Part shown: piece after piece, positions 9,309 to 21,600 of the stretch
Layout of the letters: each line of letters begins with the position of its first letter
Numbering within the stretch: the stretch's first letter is position 1
Source of the DNA: Verpa conica
Taxonomy: Eukaryota > Ascomycota > Pezizomycetes > Pezizales > Morchellaceae
Direction: 5' to 3'
DNA: 64,000 bases
NCBI GenBank assembly: GCA_033030425.1
Contig: JAUFSD010000022.1
Span: 1,293,118 to 1,357,117 of the forward strand
Program-made: the position numbers and the translations under genes
The notes under the pieces: generated by a model
Seen by the model: only the letters and a program-made list of their open reading frames with translations
Databases searched by the model: none
What the model was told of the DNA's origin: nothing

Positions 9309-10482
9309 CTACCTGAGCTTTGAGGGGAACTGAAATTGCATAGAACATTGTTGACATATGTAGGGTTCGAAAGGCAGGGAGCGCGGTGGTCTGGGTACCG
9401 TTGCTTGTTGTGATCTGGACCTGAGGATCCACCTATGCAAGAGAGCTCTAGTAGCGGACATGCGGGATTTTGGATCTGGGGCCAATAAATTGAGCAAAAA
9501 CTCATTGCAATTGTAGTCATAGTTCTCACTCATGAGCTTAGCAATAAAAGAATCTGGAAGCTCGATATAGTCCTCGAGAAGGGTTCGGCTAAAATGGTTC
9601 CATCGATCACTGAAAGGCGTCCTAGAAGTTATTATCTCGTATAGCACGCATCCGAGAGACCACATGTCCACTGAATTTGTGTAATTCGAGACCTCACACC
9701 CTATACCGTATATTTCTGGTGCGTAGTACCCTACAGTACCCACCATTGTACGTAGCTGAGTGTTAACCTCGGACTTAGATATTCCGAAATCAGCAAGCTT
9801 AATGTGTAGAGGTGTTTCTTCGTGAACCAGAATGTTCTAGTGTAATTTAGTATTTATTGTCTGGATTTGTAAAACGGCCGTTCTTGATAGTGTTAAGGGA
9901 CAAACCTGAGGCTTTAGATCACGGTGGCATATGCCACTGTTATGGAGAACCTCAAGGCCTTGAAGGACCTGTTTGGCAATCTTCTTGGCAAATATCTCGC
10001 CTTTTAGCTCGGGGTTTTTGATAAGGTATTCTTTGAGATTCCCGTACTGTGCGTATTCCATCGCAATGTAAACTTCGTGATTGCCCATGTACCAGTACAT
10101 GAGCTGGGTGAAATGCGATTTAAACTAACGGATTATTATTAGTGTCAACACTTTGAGTGTTCAGGTTTGGAGATAGCCTTACGGCTAAAACCGCTATGAG
10201 GTTTTGTATCTCTCGCAAGAGCTCTCGATGCCTTGATTTATCTTTACTAAATCCCCTCGCTATTCGCCCCTTGACTGCCCTTAGGGAGCCATTTTCGTTT
10301 TCTTCCAATATAACCCACGCCTGCGCTCCAGTGTCTATATCGGACTTATAAGTCCATTTCTCGAGGACTGGAGGTTGGTCGGCCTGCGCATGAATTTCGT
10401 GGCATGTACAGTCGTCTTCGATGGTAGCCTCAACCCTATACAGTTCAATATCCACCGCTCTAGGTATAACCTCAGTTGACAT
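9309..10482 (-). CDS. Serine/threonine protein kinase, about 341 aa
   Basis: Exons on the minus strand are 10482-10183, 10103-9906 and 9836-9309, joined by GT-AG introns of 79 and 69 nt in phase 0. The protein has the kinase landmarks in order: ATP-anchoring Lys in RAVK (Lys71), the catalytic loop HRDLKPQN (about 160-167, formed across the second splice), DFG (182-184), a GTVGYYAPE activation-segment end, and SVDMWSLGCVLYE. The glycine loop is poor: only DTGAQAW is seen instead of GxGxxG. The stretch between the alphaC helix and the hinge is short. So it is either a divergent but catalytically plausible kinase or the first intron is slightly different. The 3' end is ambiguous: the frame stops at 9309, but a possible 47 nt intron would add VNWILKL and stop near 9241. 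Its nearest relative in the window is the kinase at 11186-12410, arranged in tandem. Confidence 0.8.
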
Positions 10483-11185
10483 CGGTTTTCGTTATTAAGA
10501 GTTTCTGTGCTGTGATCAACCTATATTCAGCAGGTCGTAAATCAGCCCTCTAGGGACAGAGTCCAAGTAGAGTTTAAGCATACGTTAAAGAGTGAGGAGG
10601 TATTTTTGGAGCCACGACTCCCGGTATCCGTTGATTAGCTTTCTTGGCGGGTGAAGTCCTTCGGGCAGTATACGCTCTGTCAGCTGCTATCGAAGGGGGG
10701 GGCATGTATAGTTTGGGTTCATGTATTTGCCTAGCTAGCTAAGCGGGGAATCACTTTCGCCAAGACGAACAGCTACCACGTATCGATATTTCTCAGGTCC
10801 GGGATTGGTTAATCGAGTATCTACTTGTGATGCGAACAGGTCAGTAAATCACGTGGTTTATGTTTGGTGTAGAATCTATCCCATTCCGTAGAGATATAAT
10901 CACGTGATTGCCTGATATATCGGCACCGTAAGTATTGGGGCATACTCTACTCTTCAAGTGATCTACTGGACTGTGTAGGGAGAAAATAACCTAATTATAC
11001 AGTGTTATCAACCGAGTAGTTAATCCATAATAAGCCCAATGGCCTGATTCCCTGCAAGAAACCCTTTTTGGTAGACCGTGTCTTTTCGACCAGAGTAAGG
11101 AAAGAGTACAGTGCCTTGAAGTTAAAATTGTCGCATTTATAAATATATTTCAATTCCGGGGGTAGCTATTCAATATAACTTAATT
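10483..11185. other. Intergenic between the two kinase genes
   Basis: No coding signal is seen. It should carry the promoter of the 9309-10482 kinase and the terminator region of the upstream one. CACGTG-like motifs (TCACGTGGT, ATCACGTGATT) occur at about 10849 and 10899 and could be bHLH sites, but such 6-mers are common. Confidence 0.4.
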
Positions 11186-12410
11186 CTAGTTTAACCATTT
11201 ATGGTATCTAGCATCCGCAGCTGTAGGACGGTCATCAGGGTGGAATAAGAGCAGACTCTCGACAAAGGATGCTGCTTCAGAGTTTAAATCCCGCAGCTTT
11301 CCAATTGGAAGCGGAATTTTGCCATGACAATATTTTGAGAAGCTCTCCATGTTGTATCCCAACTCTGTTCCTTGAGCAGCGGCATAAGAACCAATACTGC
11401 TGCAAGTTGTGGTCTCTAGAACCTCTAAAAATGGCACCTCCGAAGTCAACATTTGGTGCACCAGGCATCCTAAAGCCCACATGTCTACTGCGAAACTGTA
11501 TTCGTTGTATCGCAGATATCTCTTGGGCCGAAATCCTTGCACCTCTGGAGCAAGGTAGCCAATTGTTCCAACATTGCTACGTGGGCTTGTCCCCACAGTT
11601 GATTTCGAGATTCCAAAATCAGCAAGCTTAACCCGTAGAGGGTCCCGAGAAGCAATGAGGATATTCTAGTAGTTGTTAAAGCGTGGTTCTATAAGGAATT
11701 ACTTGAATTCGAACCTCAGGCTTTAGATCGCGATGGCATATCCCCCGCTCATGCAGTATCACAAGACCTTGGAGTATTTGGGTTGTAACCGTAACTGCAT
11801 CGGTATTGCTGAGTCCCTGGGGTCCATAGGCTCGGATATGTTGGTGTAGGTTGCCCCACTTGATATAGTCCATTGCAAGGTATATGAAGGTTCGGTCTTC
11901 GTACCAGCCTTGGAGTCTCACGAAAAGGTCTCCCTCCTAATAGTGACCCACTTAGATTTTATGCTATTAAAATATAGGGGTGGTACTCACATCCATTACG
12001 GCGATCATGTTAACCAGCTCTCTCCGGACATCGATACCTTTGGTAGTGAGTTGACGTTTATGCATAGACTTGACTGCTCTGACACTATTTGACACTATCT
12101 CCATTTGTAGGTAGACCTCTCCGAACCCTCCTTCACCAATCAACTCTAGTTGCTTCCATTCCTCCCTAGGCCTATCTCCCTTAGGCGGATGGGAGACAGA
12201 ACTCGGAGTAGAGTGCTCGATTTCTAGCTTGTAGTGACCAATGTCTAGTCCTGTAGAAGCAACCTGTGAGGATACCAGTGGCGTGTTCGGCTCCATAACT
12301 GGCCTGACTTGTCTAACAATATTGCCGTGCTTATGTTGCCCCGAGATTATTCTCGCTACGTAAGTAAAGCGTAGGGTTGACTTCGTGAATAGAGGATTAG
12401 TATATATCAT
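11186..12410 (-). CDS. Serine/threonine protein kinase, about 373 aa
   Basis: Minus-strand exons 12410-11991, 11936-11715 and 11665-11186 join in phase 0 across GT-AG introns of 54 and 49 nt. About 85 N-terminal residues of no recognised domain precede the kinase fold. The landmarks are a full glycine loop GEGGFGEV (92-99), RAVK (Lys114), the REL of the alphaC helix, HRDLKPEN (208-215), DFG (230-232), GTIGYLAPE and AVDMWALGC, ending with the DDRPTA motif of subdomain XI. All residues needed for activity are present. It is a paralogue of the next gene downstream: same orientation, same two intron positions (before the hinge and inside the catalytic loop), low identity elsewhere. An older tandem duplication is therefore likely. 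Substrate and pathway are unknown. The fold is nearest to calmodulin-kinase/Chk2-type families by general look, which I cannot test here. Confidence 0.88.
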
Positions 12411-14475
12411 AAATTATAGGTGGTTGGAAGAAGGAACAGTAGAGCCTTGCGACAGCTCAAGGAAAAGGTTACCTAGGGCGCTCTGACTTAGTAGGCCAAT
12501 TATTTATCTGATGTAACCTCTGATATCGGTGGGATTAAAAGAGGGGTTGCAATCAGTGAAGCAAACCGCGACAGAGGTTGACAATGAGCATAGAGCTATT
12601 GAGATAATCTCTCCTATTTAGCTTATCTTATTTATGTATCAAGTCTGCGGGGTTGTCCATGGGTAATATCTAGCTGAGATTCTTACAAAGCATGCGCGCG
12701 GAGCCTCTGAAATAGACCTATGTATATCTGCCAAGCAAAAGAAATATACATACATCAAATTAGTTTAATATAAATTTAAACAGTTCACTCTAAAGATTCC
12801 CCCAAGCCTCGGTCGCATTATAGGTCACATAGGTACATACAAGTTAATCCTTCGCGCACTATACAATACCAGCCACTCCACCAGACTACGGCGAGATCCT
12901 ACCCCAAATCCGCGCAAGTGCCGGACCCGGTTTTTTGTGCAGTCTAAAGAAAAAATCTTTAAATAGATGTCCCGACCTTAACGACTTTATTATAGCGGAT
13001 ATAACTGACCGTGAGTGTGATTCTGACTCGCAAGTGTCTATATATTACTAGACTCTCCTAGCGGCCGGACCACTTGGTGTAGTTTCTAGGCTGGTATGAG
13101 GATTTTTATATGTTATTCTACGTAATGAAATCCCTGGAGTACGGTACATATATGACCTACAATCCTCAAGAAGCCATATGAAATTCTGGAGAAATTTCTA
13201 GGAAGATCCTCGGGGGCTTAGCGTACTACATTATTCGGAGGTGGTAGAGAAATATGAAACATCCCCCGATTCACAGTCTGTGGCGAGCCCGGGTAAATTG
13301 TGTACAGGATATATGTAACAGGAATAAACCGCATATCTAAGAATCAGGTGGTCTAATTGGAACTTCCGGGTTGTTGTGCTTAAGAGCAGCCACTGCAAGC
13401 CTAGTTTAGTCTGGTGTGATCAATAATCTTGACTGTCTATATTTAAAATTAGGTGTCGTTAAGACATCAATGGGGTGTTATAAGGCGCACAGTCCTGGGT
13501 AATTTAGGCTTGCATTAATTGTGAATCAGCTAGATCTAGAACTCAAACATAATAAGCAGAGTACTAGATAGTCACTATGATAGGGGCGAAAGTAATTCTC
13601 CTCTATACGCTGCTGAGACCATTTGGATTGCGCCCTGTAGTTAGAGTATAATGACAAACAATGGGTTATTTCCCCGAGTGTAACTTTCGGTTGACTTAGC
13701 AAGGTGCAGTATTGCGATGCTTGCTGTAGCAGTACCTCGCTAGTACATATTGAGCATGGTAAGATATTACTTCTGCTGAGTAGGGAAAGACTACCGATTG
13801 TAACTTTCACTTACTATTTACCGAGCCTTAAGTCTCACAACTGCAAGCCGAAGTAGAATCTATAGCCAAGTGCGGGAGTACAGATCGATGTGAGCTGTCG
13901 CAATACGCCCAGGCACGATTCAAGAGATCGATAGTGGTCATAGTTTGCTTAGCGATCCTATCCGAATATTCCTAGGTGTAGAAGGGGGTAAGCTGGCCTT
14001 CATGATATACAGGACTCAATGAGTCCCCGAAGACCAGGTATACTTAATATATATTAGAACTCCTCTGTGGAAAGTTTACTTAGGTTCTTCATCTCTAAAA
14101 TATATGGAGTAGAGCAGTTTATAAAATACGATAAGATTCATGCACTAGTTAATACTTACAGAGCGAACTTGCTTTCAAGCTCATATGTTTGTGGGATATT
14201 ACATTGTGCGGAAGGTTTGCTTTTACCGCTTGGGCACACTATGCCCAATAGCTTGAATATAACATTTGTATGTTTTCTTTTGCCCAAAAGGAGCATGATG
14301 TGCCAGTAAGACATATCGCTCCCACGAATTGAGTAAGTATGTACGGGTAAAAGCCTTAACCCCCCGCCTGTAATAGAATCCTCTTTATCCCGGGGCTTTC
14401 TTTTCTCTTGATCTACTAGCTATTATCTCCAAAGTAACATCATACCGAGCATTAGTCTTAGACCGGTCCCTAGAT
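12411..14475. other. Intergenic, about 2 kb, nothing recognised
   Basis: Frames such as 13526-13810 minus and 14067-14309 plus are open but show no domain, no paralogue in the window and no splice partners. Composition is AT-rich. The last hundred bases hold the promoter of the pseudogene that starts at 14476. Confidence 0.5.
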
Positions 14476-16763
14476 ATGTCTACCGCACTTACACTACGCA
14501 TATCACACATCCCCGAATCCATATCTGCCAACATGTTTATCGATACCTTGGAAGCCTTTATCAATAGAAGCTACCCAGAGGGAGAGAAACATGGCAATAT
14601 CACCCTTTGATCTTTCGCACCGACTGCAACATCTGCCGATAGGGAGAAAGGGTGTGTCACTACCGTTACACTCCGACAAACTCCGCCAAACCTTCGACAC
14701 GGTGGACAGATAGAGCTCAATGAAGGCACAGAGGAATCATTTACCATATTTGCTGACTCTCACTTTTTTGGTTTAACACCATTGAACAGTCCTACAGTAG
14801 CGGCCAATGTGGAGTAAGAATACTACCGTTCCGGTATATTCCTTTTAAAGAGAAACGGAGAGGGCTAATTTTGGAATACAAAATAGTATAATTACAGTGA
14901 CTTGACTTGCTGGGCATGTATTCGGTTCATGGAAATCACGCGGGGCAGATAATATGTGGCTGCGTGATTTCCTTCCAGAATACCTGCCGACAGGTCGAAT
15001 CTTGACATATGGCTACGACTCAGCGCTATTGGGAAGCGAATCAAATTCATCTATTCGTGATTTTACAGGAAGATTTCTTGAAACTGTGAAGACCGCTAGA
15101 GCGCACGATAATGTATGTTGATGCCCAACACCTATGACAAGAACAAGGGGGAGGATCTCCGATCGTTCCCCAATTGTTCTAGCTGGTCACTAATGCTAAA
15201 TTATTAAAATACTAGGAATCATCCGAGAAAGGCGTTTGGAAAAGGACTGGCCCAGCAGTCTTGATGGTACCTGAAGCTTCAGCGACCTATTCAGGGCCTA
15301 CCGAAAAAAGATATGATCAACTCTCAATAGATGCGGATCACTCAGATATCACAAAGTTCAGCCATCGCTCGAGTCCAGACTTCCTTACTATCCGACAAAG
15401 GGTTATTGAGTTTGTACAACAGGCGCCTATGGCAATCAAGAAACGCTTTAAAGCTTCCAGACTAAGTACACATTCCAAGTTGCGGGACCTTTGTGCAGCT
15501 ACTAAAACCCGACAGGCTCCTCCGAGCTCCAGACTGTCCAACTACGTGATCGTGTCAACACAGTACTTACACCTATCAACTTTGACACTGATACTACGTA
15601 TCGATCGTGGGACCGGTGCGCTGGGACTGGGGATTGGCTTCTCGCTGATCCTGATTTTCAGTGCTGGAGGGATACGCTGTCATCAGACGTTGTTTGGTTG
15701 CATGGTAATCCAGGTAGTGGGAAGACATATCTCATGTCAAGAGTTTTGGAGCATATTAAGGAGTACCATGGCGAAAAAACCATTGGGGCCTATTTCTTCT
15801 ACGACAACAAAACCGAAAACTCAGGAAGGCGAGCAATTCTCTTCATTGTGAAGACACTTGTGGCTCAGCTCCTTGATCAGGTTTTGTCATCTCACCCTGA
15901 TGATATAGAATTTTGTCTCCAGCAGTTCGAGAAGTTCGCAGAAAAGAACGAAATGATACCATGGTTACTTCAAAACACTATGGAAATCATGGGCAATTAC
16001 CTCCCTAAAGTGTTCCTCATTGTGGATGCACTCGATGAGTGTGACAACGTGCATGATCTCCTTGTTCTATTGAGAGACCTCAGTACTGGTAGCGCACAAT
16101 CAACGACCTTTCAGATCATTTTTGCAAGTCGGCCACTCGATTCAATTAGTAGTCTACTACTACGGCTTAACGGCAGCATTCGCAGCATACGCATTTCCCC
16201 TGAACGAGTCAAAGATGATGTTGATACCTTCATCCACAGCAAAGTTCGATTACTCGATATCCGTGATCTTGGAAGTGAGCACGAGGCAGCTAAGAGACTC
16301 ATTGAGGGCTGCGATTCTTTGTTTCTACTAGCTCACTTCCGTGTGGAGTCTCTTAAGCGAATCAATGTTCACACTCATCAAGACCTTGACGAGGCCCTCT
16401 TCGCATTACCAGATGATCTGACAAAGTCCTATGACAACATTAGAGAGCCTGAAGGACTTACCAAATCACAAACGTGTACTTTTTAGGAAAATCTTTTTGT
16501 GGATAGCTTATGCGAAACATCCACTGAACTTCAAGGAGTTGGTTGAGGCCGTTTCTGTTCCCCTTGAGAACGAGGAACCGTTTTCAGGCCCCCGCCGAAC
16601 TCTTACCCAACGAGGCCTGGATGAGCTCTGTGGAGGCCTGCTGGTATTCAAATCCGAGCCACACAACAGCCCTGATCAATCTCCAGCACTTATCAAGTTA
16701 GCGCATAAAACTGTGGAGTACGTTCTAGATTTTATATGGAACACCACAGATCACTTTAAGTAG
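14476..16763 (+). pseudogene. NLR-like SERAC1-NACHT gene copy 1, broken
   Basis: It aligns along its length with the intact paralogues at 18607, 28568 and 39795. Exon 1 (14476-14813) encodes the N-terminal module but has TGA at 14608-14610 where paralogues have Trp in LWSF. Exon 2 (14887-15112, 226 nt, as in all copies) has TGA at 14903-14905 in place of Gly in VTGLAGH. Exon 3 is recognisable only as PIVLAGH at about 15150, then breaks directly after the His. The catalytic Ser motif and all of exon 4 are missing. Exon 5 resumes at about 15217 and splices near 15465/15516 to the NACHT part, which keeps Walker A (GNPGSGKT) and Walker B (VDALDEC). A frameshift near 16435 and loss of everything after DFIWNTTDHFK, including all TPRs, complete the damage. 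I do not expect a functional product. Confidence 0.9.
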
Positions 16764-18606
16764 TTTGAGATTTTGTAGGCTTGGGTTCTTTTAAGTGTTT
16801 AATAGCGTTCATTGTAATCTTATAGGTTTTCGGGGTAAGAGGGGCTACGTAAACTAGAAGGTTTTCACGGTATACTTAGTTGGGGTTATTGTAACGCCTG
16901 GGTATAATTCCTAAGACACGTTAACCGGCTGGAAGGCTAACTCCCTGCTATCTTCAATCAAAAAGATGAAAAAATAAAGAGATGTATATTGTTGATCCTC
17001 CATATCAGAGGCATGATCCTCTTATGGAGGATCATGAGCTAGTGTGTGACGAAGAAATTATGTAATCTTCACGTGACAGTTATAGTTGAGCAATAGAACA
17101 AGTCGCACCGAATCAGCCCAGAGTTCATGTATTAGGTTCTCAAAAGATAGTGATTATATTGATAGCGAAACAAAAAAAAAAGCGTGAAAAAAGACTTAAC
17201 CCTCTGCGATATCTGATTTAATCAAGCTATCAGATCTGTTGAAAAAATTATATAGTAACCCTAGTGAACAAACGTAAGCAAGAGATGTAAGAAAATTTCC
17301 CATAATAATAGTTATCTATAGTTAAAGCGAATAGTTCAGGGAACCTTATAGGGTGTGAATTATATCAGCCAGACTACACCATGTATAGCAAGTGGAACTG
17401 ATTCTACAGTTTCCGTTAAAAGAAAAATAACCTAAGTATGTAAATCGTGAGTATAACTAACCTGGCATAACACTATTATCATTTTGACCTTGGCAAAATA
17501 TAAATTCCGTTTAGATCTTTTAAACTCATTTGCCTGTAATATCGGTTTATTAACCATGACCCTCCGGAAGTATTAGGAGGAAAACCCCAGATTATCTATA
17601 GTACACGTAGATTGGGGGGTTTCTATTCGGGAAAGAGGTTCATTGTAAGTAGCGAGTTTCTGCTGAGTTGTGGTTGGCATAAATTTCACGTATCTATTGC
17701 GGGTATTACCGAAAGCCGCATCCGAGACACGCTTGATAATGTGCTATGTTATGTGACCTGTCTCAATTTTCTTCACTGTCTCTGGAACCTTTATTCTCTT
17801 GCCATGAGAGTTATCTACCACATCGGCGATTAACTTTGCCGATCTGGCGCCGGATAAGGACGTCGGGGTTGTCCCTGGTGCTGCACGCCGACTGGATTAA
17901 GGTCAGGCTGGAGGCCCGTATGGCTACTAGGCAGTAGTCAAGACCGGGCGACCGGGCGGCCACTGCAACGCTCACGCTCACGCTCACGCTCACGCCCAGG
18001 GCGGGGTCGTCTCGAGTATATTACTCAGCTCTCGCTGACAGTCTACTTATGCCGTTGGTTTGAAGTCGCGTTTCCTAATCAGGAGAATCTTCATTCCTAA
18101 GGCATAAATTCCCATACTTGTCTGAATCTAGGCTCTCTTACGTACAGCTAGAATATAATGATATCTCATCAACAATTGGCACCCTAAAGGTCTTATGGGC
18201 GGGGAAAGCTATTGAACACCGAGAGTATGCCAAGCATACTTCAACCAATAGTAAAGACATATCTATTGATTAGGAAACGCAACTTCAAAACGGCCACATG
18301 AGTAGTTAGCCGTGCATAATATCGGGTCTCTGTGATAGGCTATTCGCTGATCATCGATTGTTCCTTAGAGCAGTAACCGCTGCTGCGGAGCGCCTGCGCA
18401 CAATAGAATTAGGTATTATTTGTTCTAATATACCTGGCTGATCTCTGTTGTGGTTATATCACATTACATTTGGTAAATCTTATGGAGGGGGGGCGCCTGT
18501 GTCTTCTCTCCCATAACTGGCAACATTCATCCTTAACAGTCATCCATCCTGAGTCATTTCTCTCCTACTACTGTACTGTTCACCGTTAACGAACGTCCTA
18601 CTAACT
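16764..18606. other. Intergenic, AT-rich
   Basis: No NLR homology continues past 16763. A (CGCTCA)n hexamer run sits at about 17969-17998. Open frames at 17612-17937 look random. The last part is the promoter region of the NLR at 18607. Confidence 0.5.
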
Positions 18607-21600
18607 ATGTCGACTGCACTCACGTTACGTATATCTCAAATTCCCACAAGTGTCTCTGAGAGCAAGTTTATCGGGCTTCTTGAAGATGTTGTTGGTATAT
18701 ACCCTCCTACAAAAGGGAAGGTAGCTGGAAAAAACATTATTCTCTCATCTTTTGCTCCGTGTTCCGCATCCACAGACCGGGAAAAGGAATGCGTTGCAAC
18801 AGTCACATTCCAGGAGGTTCCCAAGATCTTTCACCGCCGTGGTCGTGTCAATCTTGGGCAGGGAGCGCAATCGTTTGAAGTACTTGTTGAGTCTGACTTT
18901 TTTGGCCTAACCCCGCTGAATAACCCTGGTATTAATATCGATTCTGAGTAAGTATTATCTTATCGTCTCCTAACATGTGGTGAGAAGCTAACGGCCATCC
19001 CTGTAGTATCATTGCTGTAACTGGTCTTGCAGGCCATGCATTTGGTTCCTGGAAGGCACGGGGGGCGCCAGAGATGTGGTTACGAGACTTTCTCCCGCAG
19101 GCAATAGGAAAGGCTCGAATCCTCACATATGGCTACGACTCGAAGCTTCTCAAAAGTAGTTCTACTTCTTCTATTTATGACTTTGCAAAAAGATTATTAG
19201 GGGTGCTAAAGACTGCTAGGGTTGGAGACAATGTATGTTTGAACCTCCCTTAATATCTGGGGCAAGCACTAACATTAATCTTAGGAAAGGAGAAGACCAA
19301 TTATCTTTATTTCCCACAGTCTGGGTGGTCTCGTGGTTAAGCAAGTACGTATTATTACCTACTCCACCGAGGGCTGCTACTCTGTAGCGAATGGGTGGGC
19401 TTAGTCTGTATCGATGGTTCCTGTGATGATTTTGTTTCTGATAATTTCATCCCTTGTACCATTCGTGTTTTGGACTTTATTCTCTTGGACCTTTACTACA
19501 TCTTATATACATTTCACTAACCCGGGTATATAGGCGCTGGTTATTGCCGCTAGAGGTAGCGAGAGAGATAAGGAAATCCTTCGGTCGTGCTATGCCCTTT
19601 TCCTCTTTGGTGTTCCCAACAAAGGCCTTGACATCGAAGCTCTGAGGTCAATGGTGGAAGGCCAGCCAAATTCTCAATTGATCAAAGACCTTAGCCGTGG
19701 GTCCGAGGCATTGCGGCAGCTGCACCAAGGGTTTTGTGACTACTTCAATTTCGAGGATTCGCCAATTGTTCCTATTTACGAGACAAAACAGACCAAGACT
19801 GTTGTGGTAAGACTCTCTACGTATATCTTGTTCGATATCATTTACTTACCACCCTCATCTTAGTTTGTGGATAATAGGTGGAAGAAAGAAGGACCGGAGG
19901 TATTGATGGTAACTGAGGACTCGGCGACCTACGCTGGACCAACTACGAGGAGATACGATCACTTCCCAATCGATGCTGATCACTCAGAGATCGCCAAATT
20001 CGAAGATCGATCAAGTCCGGAATATATGGTTATACGCGACAAGCTTATAGACTTTTGTTATAAAGCGCCAGGGGTGATTAAGAGACGATTTGAAGGGGCT
20101 GGAGAAGGTATTTTAAACACCGATAAAGAAAGTGAAAGATGGACCAGTAATCAATAGTTACTGACTGCGGGTATTATCTTTTTCAGGTATCCCTGACGAT
20201 GATATCGCCGAACTACGTAAGAACCTGCAAGAGGTGCTTCGGATCGTTAATATTGAGGCCCATGCGACGTATCTATCCAGTGAGCGTTGCAAGGGAACCG
20301 GCGATTGGCTGCTCACTGACCCGGACTTCATTAATTGGGTACATGGAACAAAATCACCTCAGACCTTGTGGCTACGCGGCCCACCTGGGATTGGGAAGAC
20401 ATTCCTCATGTCTACTGTCCTTGATTTCATCAAGGTAAAACATTGGGATGCTACAGTAGCCTACTTCTTCTGCGACGATAAAAGCGGAAATCCGGACCGG
20501 CGAGCGTATCCCTTCATCGTGAAGAGTTTGATATTTCAGTTACTTTCACAAATACTAGCCTACCACCCAGAAGATGTAGGAATATGTCTACGGCAGTTAG
20601 AGGGCGATTCAGAGCAGGAGAAAATGCTCCCAGTGCTTTTCCGAAGTATTTTGAGTAGGATTAGTAAACACTTTGGGAAGGTGTTTTTTGTCATAGATGC
20701 ACTTGATGAATGCGATAACCCAGACGGCATTCTTGAACTGCTGGGAAGTCTCGAAACAACGACCTTCAGAATTATTCTTGCAAGCCGGGAGTCTACTGGG
20801 CGACATCTTGTTTCCTATCATAACACCAATATCCGTACGATAAATATATCTCCCACACACTTCAAGCATGATGTCGAAATATTCATTCGCAGTAAAGTAA
20901 CCTTCCTCGATGTACGCGATCTCGGAGGTCCAAGTGAAGCAGCAGAGATGATCATCCGCGGCTCAGACTCGCTGTTTCTACTTGCAAGATACCGCCTTGA
21001 GTCACTGAAAGACGCCACGATTTCCACATCCGCAGACCTAAAGAGGGCACTGCGTGATTTACCAAAAAGCTTAACTGAGTTTTATCAGAGAGCACTGGGC
21101 AACCGGTCGGGTCAAGATCATGCTCTATTGAGAAGGATTTGCATGTGGATAATCTATTCTAAGCGTCAACTTCAGTTCAGGGAATTAGCTGAAGCAGTTT
21201 CGATCTCTTCCCGCAACACTCTTTTATTACGGGGTCTTGACAAAGTGTGCGGGAATCTCGTAATATTGAGGCCACAGAGTGGGACTGATCCTTTGGACTG
21301 TCTTGTTGAGTTCTCGCACAAAACAGTAAAGGACTTTGTCATTGACCTGGATTGGGAGGCCCCTTCTCCAACGCCACGCTTGAGTGATACGTCATGCAAA
21401 TCCGAGATCGCCCAAGAGGTTATAGTCTATATGAATGGCCTTGAGACACAACAGCCTGGCTCTTACCGATATACCGAGTATAAGGCTTCTAACAAATACC
21501 TCCTGAACTATGTGCATAGGTTTTGGATCTTGCATCTAGTTGACACAAATAACCCATCCGATTCACTCATAAAGCTGCTTATTCGTTTCCTTGGGTCCGA

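Noticed and set aside
15261..15851. 196-codon frame starting at 15261
   Set aside because: Its first 68 codons are real NLR exon 5, but it then reads through the intron at 15466-15515 into the wrong frame of the NACHT region.
17969..17998. Hexamer array that might be taken for a CRISPR-like or coding repeat
   Set aside because: It is a simple (CGCTCA)n microsatellite of about five units without spacers.
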